Shown: positions 1 to 5,946, counted from the stretch's first letter. The stretch is DNA of 6,174 bases from Porticoccaceae bacterium (GCA_019090225.1 JAHRWI010000133.1:1-6174), one strand, 5' to 3'. Notes: generated by a model not told the origin, from the sequence alone. A program made the numbers and translations.

Positions 1-20
1 ATATTATAAACACCTAATAT
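1..20. promoter_or_regulatory. Candidate operator: ATATTA-N8-TAATAT inverted repeat
   Basis: A perfect 6-bp inverted repeat, ATATTA (1-6) and TAATAT (15-20) with an 8-base spacer, lies 61 bases before the ArsR-family start codon. As I recall, the SqrR consensus operator has the form ATTC-N8-GAAT, so the geometry fits an autoregulatory site for the downstream gene; that is inference. TAATAT at 15-20 could also serve as a -10 element, with its -35 outside the window. The region is very AT-rich, which makes chance palindromes more likely. Confidence 0.4.
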
Positions 21-80
21 AACAAGTCTCGATTGAGCTTAAATTAACACAAGAATGATTTATAACAACTGGAGTATCGA

Positions 81-410
81 ATGGATCTGGAATTAATGCG
101 TGAAAATGCCGCCCAGGCAGCGGCGTTGATGAAGCTGCTGAGTCATCCCCATCGTATGATGATTTTGTGTGAGCTTAAGCAGGGCGAATGTTCGGTCACC
201 GAGCTAAGTCAGAGGATTGATATTCCACAGTCCCCGCTCTCGCAACACCTGGCCCGTATGCGTCATGAGGGCGTTGTTACTAGCCGTCGTGAAGCTCAGA
301 CGGTCTATTACTCATTGCTGGGAGAGGAGGTAGGGGCGGTGGTTTCCCTGCTCTATGAACTTTATTGCAGTGAAGGCAGGTGTGGCGAGGATGATAAGCA
401 GGCGGGCTAA
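81..410 (+). CDS. ArsR/SmtB-family transcriptional regulator, BigR/SqrR-like thiol sensor
   Basis: A 109-residue winged-helix repressor. The ATG is preceded by GGAG at 71-74, six bases upstream. Residues 12-30 form the leading helices with the ArsR-type SHPHRMMIL stretch; the helix-turn-helix spans about 37-60 (SVTELSQRIDIPQSPLSQHL), followed by the wing (VVTSRREAQTVYYSL). Metal-binding ELCVCD-type motifs of ArsR/SmtB are absent. Instead Cys30 (in MILCEL) and Cys96 (in LYELYC) lie 66 residues apart, the spacing of the redox-active cysteine pair of BigR and SqrR, which form a di- or polysulfide with reactive sulfur species and release DNA. Cys37 and Cys101 are extra. The ArsR call is firm; sulfur sensing is inference, since no sqr, persulfide dioxygenase or rhodanese gene is visible. 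A target gene could lie upstream of the window. The gene is monocistronic to its right, ending before a terminator. Confidence 0.9.
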   Translation: MDLELMRENAAQAAALMKLLSHPHRMMILCELKQGECSVTELSQRIDIPQSPLSQHLARMRHEGVVTSRREAQTVYYSLLGEEVGAVVSLLYELYCSEGRCGEDDKQAG

Positions 411-466
411 TTGGGTGCTGATTAGCTTAGTTAAAAGAGTTTATCGCTAATTAGTCAGTAGAAATA

Positions 467-506
467 AAAAAGCCGACGACTCTGCATTGAGGGTCGTCGG
501 CTTTTT
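467..506. terminator. Bidirectional rho-independent terminator
   Basis: The perfect stem AAAAGCCGACGAC (core 468-480) pairs with GTCGTCGGCTTTT (493-505), extendable by one A-T pair at 467/506. The loop region 481-492 can pair further by three bases. T-tract 502-506 follows on the plus strand and the A-run 466-471 gives a T-tract on the minus strand. It sits between the plus-strand ArsR gene (ends 410) and the minus-strand monooxygenase (ends 569), so it can terminate both convergent transcripts. Confidence 0.9.
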
Positions 507-568
507 GTTGGATCAGTTTTAGTAGCGCTGATCCTTGTTTCTAAGCTATGTTTCAGCGGGTCATGAAT

Positions 569-2467
569 TTAGCTAACCGCAGCTTCGGCGTTGTAATCCT
601 CCAGATCAACCGTGCGTGTCAACTTGAAAAAATCGACATTGCGGTAGGGTGAGTTAACCACTACACGGCCAGCGGAGTTACGGTAATAACTGCTGACGCC
701 GGGGTGTGCCCAGACCATGTTTTCGTGGATTTTATTGACCTTGCCAATGTAGTCGTCGTGCACTTGCTGCTTGCATTCCACCGAGCCCAGAGACTTTTTG
801 GCCATCTGGTCAATCATTTGCATGACGTAGCGAACCTGCATTTCAGCAACGAATACAAAACTGCCGCCGTGACCGGGCTGCAGGTTTGGCCCGTACAGGG
901 TGAAGAAGTTCGGGAAGCCAGGAATGCTGGTGCCCAGGTAGGCTGAGGCATTGTCTTCGCCCCAGACATCGCGTATATCAACACCGTCACGGCCGACAAT
1001 ATCGTAGGTCGATAAAAACTTCAGTACGTTAAAGCCGGTTGATATGACGAGTACATCGGCTTCGTACTCGGTGCCGTTTTCGGTGATGACCTTGTTGCCT
1101 TCGATACGAGCGATGGGGTTATCTTCAAGGTTAACCTTGGGGTTGCGGAGCATGCGGTACCAGCCATTATCCATCAGCATACGCTTGCCGAAGGGAGGGA
1201 AGGTCGGTAACACTTTATCCATATATTGCTCTGCGCAATCACCCAGTTCTTTTTTAATGTAGCTGGTGAAGTAGGCACGGTGACCATCATTGACGGCATT
1301 CAGTGAACGCTCTGGATGATCCCAGCTCGGATCTTTGTGCAGGGATTCATAGATGCGGTCATTGTAGGTCCAGCCCAGGCGCATGCGGTACCACATGCGG
1401 TACAGGGGCACTTCTTCAAACAGATAGCGAATTGCTTCCGGCACGTCGGTACGGAATTGCTCGAAGGGGGACGCCCAGTGGGGGCTACGCTGGAAGATGG
1501 TCAGCGACTCCACCTGATTCTGGATTTCTGGGCCGATCTGCATGCAGGTCGCGCCATTGCCGATGATCAGTACCTTTTTACCTTCAATGGTTTTGTCTTT
1601 AGGCCACTCAGCGGTGTGCCAGCTATCGCCGGTAAAGCTATCCAGGCCGGGAATATCCGGGAACGCCGGTGGGTTAAAGATGCCCGCTGCGCTGATAACG
1701 ATATTCGCAGTTAGGGTTTCTTCACTGCCATCGGGCTTGCGGATGGCAATTTCCCACAACTGGCTTTTGGCGTTGTAGGTGGTGGAGATCACGTTGGTAT
1801 CAAACTGGATGGATTTTTTCAGGTCGAATTCTTCGGTGACATGCTCATAGTAGTCATGAAGCTCGTCACGGAGCACGAAATAGGCGCTCCAGTCGTAAGG
1901 CGCGAAAGAATAGGAATACAGATGGTTGGGGGTGTCGACACCGGCGCCGGGATAGCGATTATCCTGCCAGACACCCGCAACACCGGAGCGACGCTCAAGT
2001 ACCGTGAAAGGTACGCCAGCGGCTTGCAGGTTAACGGCAGAGGCAAGACCTGAAACACCAGCACCGATAACGACCACGTTAAAGCCGTCGGGTACGTCGA
2101 TTTTTTCATCCCAGAGCATCGGGTTTTGGCCGAGCTGAGCTGAGGTCATTTCGCCATATTCCTGGGGCACGGTTTCGCCCATGGCGACGGTCAGCATTTC
2201 TACCAGCTCGTCGTTGCCAGGCTCAGCAATGGCCAGCGGTTTGCCAGCTTTCCATTCGCTAATCGCGTTCAGCGCGGCAGCACGGATTTCCTGTTGGATG
2301 TTTTCATCGAGACCGCCGCTGTCGTTATCGCCGGTGCCGCCAGCGCGGCGAACCTTATAGGGGTCTTCGAGCCAGCGTTTTTCGCCAGTCATTTGTACCA
2401 GAACCATCAATAAGGTGGGGATGTTGGCGATGGCGATGGCTTCAGCAAGTTTTGTATCTTGGGTCAT
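569..2467 (-). CDS. Type I Baeyer-Villiger monooxygenase, 4-hydroxyacetophenone monooxygenase-like
   Basis: A 632-residue FAD- and NADPH-dependent monooxygenase inserting one oxygen atom next to a ketone carbonyl to give an ester or lactone; probably cytoplasmic (no signal peptide or membrane segment). Residues 1-128 form the N-terminal extension characteristic of HapE-type enzymes (IANIPTLLMVL, then GEKRWLEDPY at 28-37); HapE is about 640 residues. The FAD Rossmann motif GAGVSG is at 135-140, GVWQDNRYPGAGVD at 165-178 with conserved Asp178, the BVMO fingerprint FTGDSWHTAEWP at 278-289 matches FxGxxxHxxxWP exactly, the NADP Rossmann motif GNGATC is at 303-308, the active-site Arg is probably Arg429 in FGKRM, and STGF is at 476-479. 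The start is supported by AGAGGA at 2472-2477, four bases before ATG. The substrate cannot be read from sequence; aryl ketones are suggested only by the HapE-like architecture. The leader is G-free and repeat-bearing. Confidence 0.93.
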   Translation of the reverse strand: MTQDTKLAEAIAIANIPTLLMVLVQMTGEKRWLEDPYKVRRAGGTGDNDSGGLDENIQQEIRAAALNAISEWKAGKPLAIAEPGNDELVEMLTVAMGETVPQEYGEMTSAQLGQNPMLWDEKIDVPDGFNVVVIGAGVSGLASAVNLQAAGVPFTVLERRSGVAGVWQDNRYPGAGVDTPNHLYSYSFAPYDWSAYFVLRDELHDYYEHVTEEFDLKKSIQFDTNVISTTYNAKSQLWEIAIRKPDGSEETLTANIVISAAGIFNPPAFPDIPGLDSFTGDSWHTAEWPKDKTIEGKKVLIIGNGATCMQIGPEIQNQVESLTIFQRSPHWASPFEQFRTDVPEAIRYLFEEVPLYRMWYRMRLGWTYNDRIYESLHKDPSWDHPERSLNAVNDGHRAYFTSYIKKELGDCAEQYMDKVLPTFPPFGKRMLMDNGWYRMLRNPKVNLEDNPIARIEGNKVITENGTEYEADVLVISTGFNVLKFLSTYDIVGRDGVDIRDVWGEDNASAYLGTSIPGFPNFFTLYGPNLQPGHGGSFVFVAEMQVRYVMQMIDQMAKKSLGSVECKQQVHDDYIGKVNKIHENMVWAHPGVSSYYRNSAGRVVVNSPYRNVDFFKLTRTVDLEDYNAEAAVS

Positions 2468-2471
2468 ATAG

Positions 2472-2477
2472 TCCTCT
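2472..2477 (-). promoter_or_regulatory. Ribosome binding site of the HapE-like monooxygenase
   Basis: On the minus strand AGAGGA precedes the ATG (2467-2465) with four intervening bases. It fixes the start of the monooxygenase, and the conserved N-terminal extension is intact from this start. Confidence 0.7.
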
Positions 2478-2483
2478 TCTTAC

Positions 2484-2566
2484 TTGGTGGGTGATTGTGA
2501 TTGTGATTGTGATTGTGATTGTGATTGTGGTTATGGTTGGTGAGTGGTGATTAGTGAGTGTGATGA
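2484..2566 (-). promoter_or_regulatory. C-rich, G-free leader segment (rut-like candidate)
   Basis: These 83 bases contain no C on the plus strand and 34 G (41 percent), so a minus-strand transcript through here would hold no G and about 41 percent C. Such a C-over-G bubble, unstructured and rich in YC dinucleotides, is the known composition of Rho utilisation sites. It begins 17 bases upstream of the monooxygenase start codon. Whether it is transcribed depends on a promoter further right that I could not identify. The composition is seen directly; Rho loading is inference. Confidence 0.35.
2491..2538. repeat. Hexanucleotide microsatellite (GTGATT)n
   Basis: Six perfect tandem copies of GTGATT occupy 2491-2526, followed by two degenerate units, GTGGTT (2527-2532) and ATGGTT (2533-2538). 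On the minus strand this reads AATCAC repeated, 24 or more bases upstream of the HapE-like monooxygenase start. Hexamer arrays of this length can change copy number by slipped-strand mispairing; here a change would alter leader or promoter spacing without affecting any reading frame. Confidence 0.9.
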
Positions 2567-2589
2567 CCCTGGGCGATCTAGGTCAGGGT
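2564..2589. promoter_or_regulatory. Overlapping inverted repeats, candidate operator
   Basis: Two interlocked inverted repeats with 12-base spacers occur here: TGACC (2564-2568) with GGTCA (2581-2585), and ACCCTG (2566-2571) with CAGGGT (2584-2589). They lie about 100 bases upstream of the HapE-like monooxygenase start, on the far side of the microsatellite. They could be a dimeric regulator site or a weak hairpin; no adjacent regulator gene in the window clearly matches. Confidence 0.3.
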
Positions 2590-2613
2590 AAAGCCTTTAT
2601 TCTGCGGCCCTCA

Positions 2614-2638
2614 AAACCGACCACATTGCAGTTGGTTT
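2614..2638. promoter_or_regulatory. Inverted repeat AAACCGAC-N9-GTTGGTTT
   Basis: An 8-bp inverted repeat with one mismatch (a G-T wobble as RNA) has arms at 2614-2621 and 2631-2638 and a 9-base centre. It lies in the divergent intergenic region between the HapE-like monooxygenase and the CinA-like fusion gene and abuts the FNR-like box. It is a possible operator; nothing visible names the regulator. Confidence 0.3.
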
Positions 2639-2650
2639 GATTAAGATCAT
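2637..2650. promoter_or_regulatory. FNR/Anr-like box TTGAT-N4-ATCAT
   Basis: TTGAT TAAG ATCAT matches nine of ten defined bases of the FNR/Anr consensus TTGAT-N4-ATCAA. Its centre is about 176 bases upstream of the HapE-like monooxygenase start and about 197 upstream of the fusion-gene start. No promoter with the classical -41.5 placement is evident on either strand, so functional assignment is weak. Confidence 0.35.
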
Positions 2651-2790
2651 GGCAAAAAATATTCTTCTCAGAGCAGGGCTTGTGTTGCGCGGCGCTAAGA
2701 TAAAGGTAACGGCGAATATTGTCAAAAGCTGCGCACTGGGAGTGCTTAATAATAAGTCCCCGTTATCTCCGGAGGGTATTAAAAAGAGCC

Positions 2791-2799
2791 TGATATACT
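2791..2799 (+). promoter_or_regulatory. Extended -10 promoter for the CinA-like fusion gene
   Basis: TGATATACT supplies an extended -10 element: TG, one base, then TATACT at 2794-2799. A start site near 2806 would give a leader of about 35 bases before the ATG at 2841. No good -35 hexamer is present at 17-18 bases spacing, which is usual for extended -10 promoters. This supports the start at 2841 over the internal TTG at 2930. Confidence 0.45.
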
Positions 2800-2840
2800 C
2801 CCGGGCTTAATCAATAAGCAATAAATTTGTGATAGCGGCC

Positions 2841-3961
2841 ATGGTGGAGTTTCTCCAGAATACAGTGTCTTTAATTCATGATTCGCCTCATCGGGGGTCT
2901 TTGCTGTCACCGGTGGCGGTAGCGTCGCCTTGTCTCGTTTGCTGAGTGTGCCGGGTGCTTCCAGGACTGTCCTTGAGGCCATCGTGCCCTATCATGGCGA
3001 ATCATTGGCTCAGTTCCTCGGTGGCCAGCCGGATAAATCCTGTAGTGATAAAACCGCGCGGGCCATGGCCATGGCGGCGTTTCAGCGGGCTATGGTGCTC
3101 GATCCAGAAGCGGATCATCAAAACTTGTTGGGTATGGGTGTCACAGCAGCATTAAGTACCGACCGTGAGCGTCGGGGCGACGATAAGGTGTTTGTTGGTA
3201 TTCAGACCCTGGCTGCGACCAGGGAGGCATCACTGATACTCAATGCTCAGCGTAGTCGTCAGGAACAAGAGACGCTGGTGGCAGACTTGATGGTTGATTT
3301 GCTAGCTGAGGCCTGCGGTTTGGGTAGCGATTTACCATCGCTCGACGAGCTTGATGTGTTGCATAGACGGGAGACCCCAGCTAAAAGCCAATGGCAGGCC
3401 CTGCTTAATGGGGATAGCCTCGCAAGTCATGATCCAGCGTCGCCACCTCAGGTCTTGTTTCCCGGTGCGTTTAATCCCTTGCACGATGGTCATCGCACCA
3501 TGATTAGACTCTCAGAAACGCTGCTTGAAAAACCTGTGACGCTAGAAATATCGGTATTTAATGTCGATAAGCCGCCGCTGGATTATTTCGATATCGCCCA
3601 CCGGGATACCGCGCTTACCGAGGAATGTCCGCTGGTATTTACCCATGCCCCCACCTTTGTCGAGAAGGCCGCTATCTTCCCAGGTGTGACCTTTGTGGTG
3701 GGTGTCGATACGGTAAAGCGTATCGCTCAGCCCCGTTACTACAATGACAGCATGACGGAATGTATCACTGCCTTATCGACTATCCGTGATCACGGTAATC
3801 AATTTCTGGTGTTCGGCAGACAGCACGGCGACGACTTCGAAACCCTTGATGATCTGGAGCTGCCAGACGTGCTGCACAGTATCTGTCATGGGGTTGAAGA
3901 GGAAATGTTTCGCCACGATATTTCGTCAAGCCAGTTGCGGGCAAACAGTACCCGTGATTAG
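2841..3961 (+). CDS. CinA/PncC-like domain fused to HxGH nucleotidyltransferase, with apparent -1 frameshift
   Basis: A protein of about 373 residues if one frame change is corrected. ATG 2841 opens 18 codons ending in IHDSPHR; the rest of the family domain (VFAVTGGGSVALSRLL) continues in the -1 frame from 2894. Without correction, the only start in the long frame is TTG 2930, which would remove the TGGGS motif and has no clear ribosome binding site. Residues about 1-165 resemble the CinA C-terminal/PncC domain (NMN deamidase family): TGGGS, VPGASRTVLEAIVPY, then GMGVTAALSTDRERRGD at about 98-114. Residues about 203-373 resemble NMN/NaMN adenylyltransferases: FPGAFNPLHDGH with the HxGH motif at 215-218, VVGVD near 286, and ISSSQLR at 361-367, the ISSTxxR-type phosphate-binding motif. 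Predicted cytoplasmic. A role in pyridine nucleotide salvage is inference from the domains; catalytic competence of either half is unproven. Confidence 0.75.
2892..2899 (+). other. Frame break at a run of five Gs
   Basis: Frame one reads CAT CGG GGG TCT and, if continued, meets a stop (TGA at 2943-2945) soon after. The family sequence resumes as GTC TTT GCT GTC ACC GGT GGC GGT from 2897. One additional G in the run 2893-2897 would make a continuous H-R-G-V-F-A-V-T-G-G-G. The upstream part of the second frame is closed by TGA at 2879-2881. A base-calling or assembly error, a genuine inactivating deletion and translational frameshifting all remain possible; no canonical X_XXY_YYZ slippery heptamer is present. 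Confidence 0.75.
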
Positions 3962-3994
3962 GCTATTTTGAATGTTGCACAGGGTTTTAATACT

Positions 3995-4012
3995 GCCCTG
4001 GATCAGCAGGGC
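3995..4012 (+). terminator. Possible weak terminator hairpin
   Basis: GCCCTG (3995-4000) pairs with CAGGGC (4007-4012) around a six-base loop, 34 bases after the fusion-gene stop. The downstream sequence TAGCCTTTCT has only a short T run, so intrinsic termination would be inefficient and partial read-through into the monooxygenase is plausible. Confidence 0.3.
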
Positions 4013-4078
4013 TAGCCTTTCTGGATAGCGCCTTAGCGGCTTGAACCACTATGCCGCTTATGGTCTACTCAGTCGTCT

Positions 4079-4116
4079 TTTTAGGCGGTATCTTAGGTCG
4101 TATTCGGTGCCTAAAA
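4079..4116. promoter_or_regulatory. Inverted repeat TTTTAGGC-N22-GCCTAAAA upstream of the second monooxygenase
   Basis: Perfect 8-bp arms at 4079-4086 and 4109-4116 flank 22 bases; the right arm ends 44 bases before the ATG. It could be a leader hairpin or an operator for a dimeric repressor. The regulator is not encoded in an obvious position in this window. The symmetry is seen directly; the function is inference. Confidence 0.4.
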
Positions 4117-4149
4117 TCATTTCAACAAGCACTTCTTTCAATAAGTAAC

Positions 4150-4153
4150 GAGG
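4150..4153 (+). promoter_or_regulatory. Ribosome binding site of the second monooxygenase
   Basis: GAGG ends seven bases before ATG 4161. This start places the FAD-binding GAGVTG motif at residues 11-16, the normal position for a type I Baeyer-Villiger monooxygenase without an N-terminal extension. Confidence 0.7.
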
Positions 4154-4160
4154 TAAAAAC

Positions 4161-5774
4161 ATGTCACAACAATATGATGCAATCGTCATTGGTGCCGGTG
4201 TCACCGGCCTTTATCAACTTTACAAATTGCGTGAGGAAGGTTTTTCAGTCAAAGCCTACGAGACCGGCACGGGCGTTGGTGGTACCTGGTACTGGAATAA
4301 CTACCCCGGCTGTCGTTTTGACTCCGAGAGCGAAACCTATGGTTACTCCTGGTCAGAAGAAGTGTTGAAAGAATGGAACTGGACCGAGCACTTCTCGCCA
4401 CAACCAGAAACCGAAAAATATCTTAATTTTGTCGCCGACAAATTCGACCTGCGTAAAGATATTCAGTTTGAGAGCAAGGTAACTGCCGCCACCTGGGACG
4501 AAGCCGGTCAAAAGTGGGATATCGAACTGGAAGACGGCGGCAAAGCCAGTGCCACCTTCCTGATTTCGGCGACCGGTCCGTTGTCGGCATTCCAGCTGCC
4601 AAAAATTCCCGGCGTCGAGAGCTTTAAAGGTGAATGGACCCACACGGCTCGCTACCCGAAAGAAGGCCTGGGTAATAACAACGACTTTAGTGGCAAGCGC
4701 GTCGGCGTTATCGGCACAGGCGCCACCGGCGTACAGTTTATTCAGGAGGCCGCGAAAACGGCGGATCAGCTTTATGTGTTTCAGCTCGCCCCCGAGTGGT
4801 GTGCACCCCTGAAGAATAGCCCCATCGAAAAAGACGAAATGGAAAAAATCCGGGCCAATTACCCGCAAATGTTTAAGGAATGTATAGACTCATATGGCGG
4901 CTTTCAGCACAAATTTGATGAGCGCTCTATTTACGACGTAACAGACGAAGAGCGGGAAGCGCTGTTCGAAGAATTGTATGACAAGCCAGGTTTTGGCATC
5001 TGGTTGGGTAACTTTTCCGAAATCATGAACAAGATGGATGCCAATGACCTAATCAGCGATTTTATCGCCAGGAAAATTCGCAAGCGCGTTAATGATCCTA
5101 AAATCGCGGAACAACTGATACCCAAAAATCATGGGTTTGGTATGCGCCGCGTACCCCTCGAAACCAAATATTTTGAATGTTACAACCAGGATAACGTTAA
5201 CCTGGTCAGCCTGCCGGACACGCCCATTGAGGCAATTACGCCCACCGGTGTTAAATGTAGCGATCAAGAATATGACCTCGACATTATTGTTTACGCCACC
5301 GGTTTTGAAGGTGTCATGGGTGCGCTAAACCGTATTGATATCTCTGGCAAAGATGGTCAGAAGCTGAAGGAAAAATGGGCCGATGGCCCACGCACCATGC
5401 TGGGCATGCAGATCGTTGGTTTCCCGAATCTGTTCACCCTGGTTGGCCCGCACAACGGTGCCACCTTTTGTAACATCCCCCGATGTGCAGAGCAGAATGT
5501 CGAATGGGCAACCGACTTATTTTCCTATATGCGCGATAAAAACTTCAAGCGGGTTGAACCAACCCTAGAAGCAGAGGATGCGTGGACAGCTCATGTCGAC
5601 GAAACAGCCACCCACACATTGTTTCCAAAAGCGGATTCCTGGTTTATGGGCATCAACGTTAATGACCCCAATAAAAAACGTACCTTTATGCTCTATGCGG
5701 GTGGCCAGCAGAATTATCGGGCCAGATGTGACGAGATTGCAGAGAAAGGCTATGAGGGTTTTGTGATTACGTAA
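4161..5774 (+). CDS. Type I Baeyer-Villiger monooxygenase, cyclohexanone monooxygenase-like
   Basis: A 537-residue FAD/NADPH-dependent oxygenase; cyclohexanone and cyclopentanone monooxygenases are about 540-550 residues. It would turn a cyclic or linear ketone into a lactone or ester in the cytoplasm. Visible motifs: FAD Rossmann GAGVTG at 11-16; GGTWYWNNYPGCRFD at 40-54 with conserved Asp54; fingerprint FKGEWTHTARYP at 155-166, matching FxGxxxHxxx(W)P except that Tyr165 replaces the usual Trp; NADP Rossmann GTGATG at 185-190; RRVPLETKYFECYN at 329-342, whose Arg330 is at the position of the active-site Arg; ATGF at 379-382; NIPRCAEQNVEW at 438-449. YPGCRFDSES rather than YPGARCD places it outside the characterised CHMO/PAMO group proper. 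It differs from the minus-strand monooxygenase by lacking the 130-residue extension and by different motif variants, so the pair is not a recent duplication. The substrate is unknown. Confidence 0.93.
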   Translation: MSQQYDAIVIGAGVTGLYQLYKLREEGFSVKAYETGTGVGGTWYWNNYPGCRFDSESETYGYSWSEEVLKEWNWTEHFSPQPETEKYLNFVADKFDLRKDIQFESKVTAATWDEAGQKWDIELEDGGKASATFLISATGPLSAFQLPKIPGVESFKGEWTHTARYPKEGLGNNNDFSGKRVGVIGTGATGVQFIQEAAKTADQLYVFQLAPEWCAPLKNSPIEKDEMEKIRANYPQMFKECIDSYGGFQHKFDERSIYDVTDEEREALFEELYDKPGFGIWLGNFSEIMNKMDANDLISDFIARKIRKRVNDPKIAEQLIPKNHGFGMRRVPLETKYFECYNQDNVNLVSLPDTPIEAITPTGVKCSDQEYDLDIIVYATGFEGVMGALNRIDISGKDGQKLKEKWADGPRTMLGMQIVGFPNLFTLVGPHNGATFCNIPRCAEQNVEWATDLFSYMRDKNFKRVEPTLEAEDAWTAHVDETATHTLFPKADSWFMGINVNDPNKKRTFMLYAGGQQNYRARCDEIAEKGYEGFVIT

Positions 5775-5875
5775 CGCTCAGATAAACCTCAGAAATCAGG
5801 TCGAAAATAGTTTGTTATTCGATCAGTGTTTTGAGCCTGTTGTACCGATGTAAGTCAAGCTAAGCAGGAAAAATA

Positions 5876-5903
5876 AGGGCTGCCTTAGGGTGGCTCTTTT
5901 TTT
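5876..5903 (+). terminator. Rho-independent terminator after the second monooxygenase
   Basis: AGGGCTGCC (5876-5884) pairs with GGTGGCTCT (5889-5897) around a TTAG loop, nine pairs including three G-T wobbles, followed by seven Ts (5897-5903). It lies about 100 bases after the monooxygenase stop. No gene lies between. Confidence 0.8.
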
Positions 5904-5946
5904 ATATGGTTTCTTGATAAGCTTGATGGAATATGAAAGGCAGCGT

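Larger units (their letters stand above)
3962..4149 (+). other. Intergenic region between the fusion gene and the second monooxygenase
   Basis: No credible gene is present. It holds three inverted repeats: GCCCTG/CAGGGC (3995-4012), AGCGGC/GCCGCT (4035-4040 and 4053-4058, 12-base spacer) and TTTTAGGC/GCCTAAAA (4079-4116). A TTGAAC at 4041-4046 could be a -35 element but no convincing -10 follows at the right distance, so the promoter of the second monooxygenase is not placed. Confidence 0.5.

Noticed and set aside
1316..1714. Plus-strand open frames of 87 to 132 codons opposite the HapE-like monooxygenase.
   Set aside because: They overlap the conserved central part of a well-supported gene and their translations show no domain-like pattern.
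2649..2810. A 53-codon open frame (MAKNILLRAGLV...) on the plus strand in the divergent intergenic region, in the same frame as ATG 2841.
   Set aside because: No convincing ribosome binding site, its ATG overlaps the FNR-like box, and its stop codon falls downstream of the likely -10 element; no recognisable family.
2930..3961. Annotation of the fusion gene as starting at TTG 2930.
   Set aside because: Family-conserved sequence (VFAVTGGGSVA) continues upstream in the same frame to 2894 and then in the other frame to ATG 2841, so TTG 2930 lies inside the conserved domain and is not the ancestral start.
4353..4868. A 171-codon minus-strand open frame inside the second monooxygenase.
   Set aside because: It is antisense to a strongly conserved coding region, without recognisable family features or ribosome binding site.
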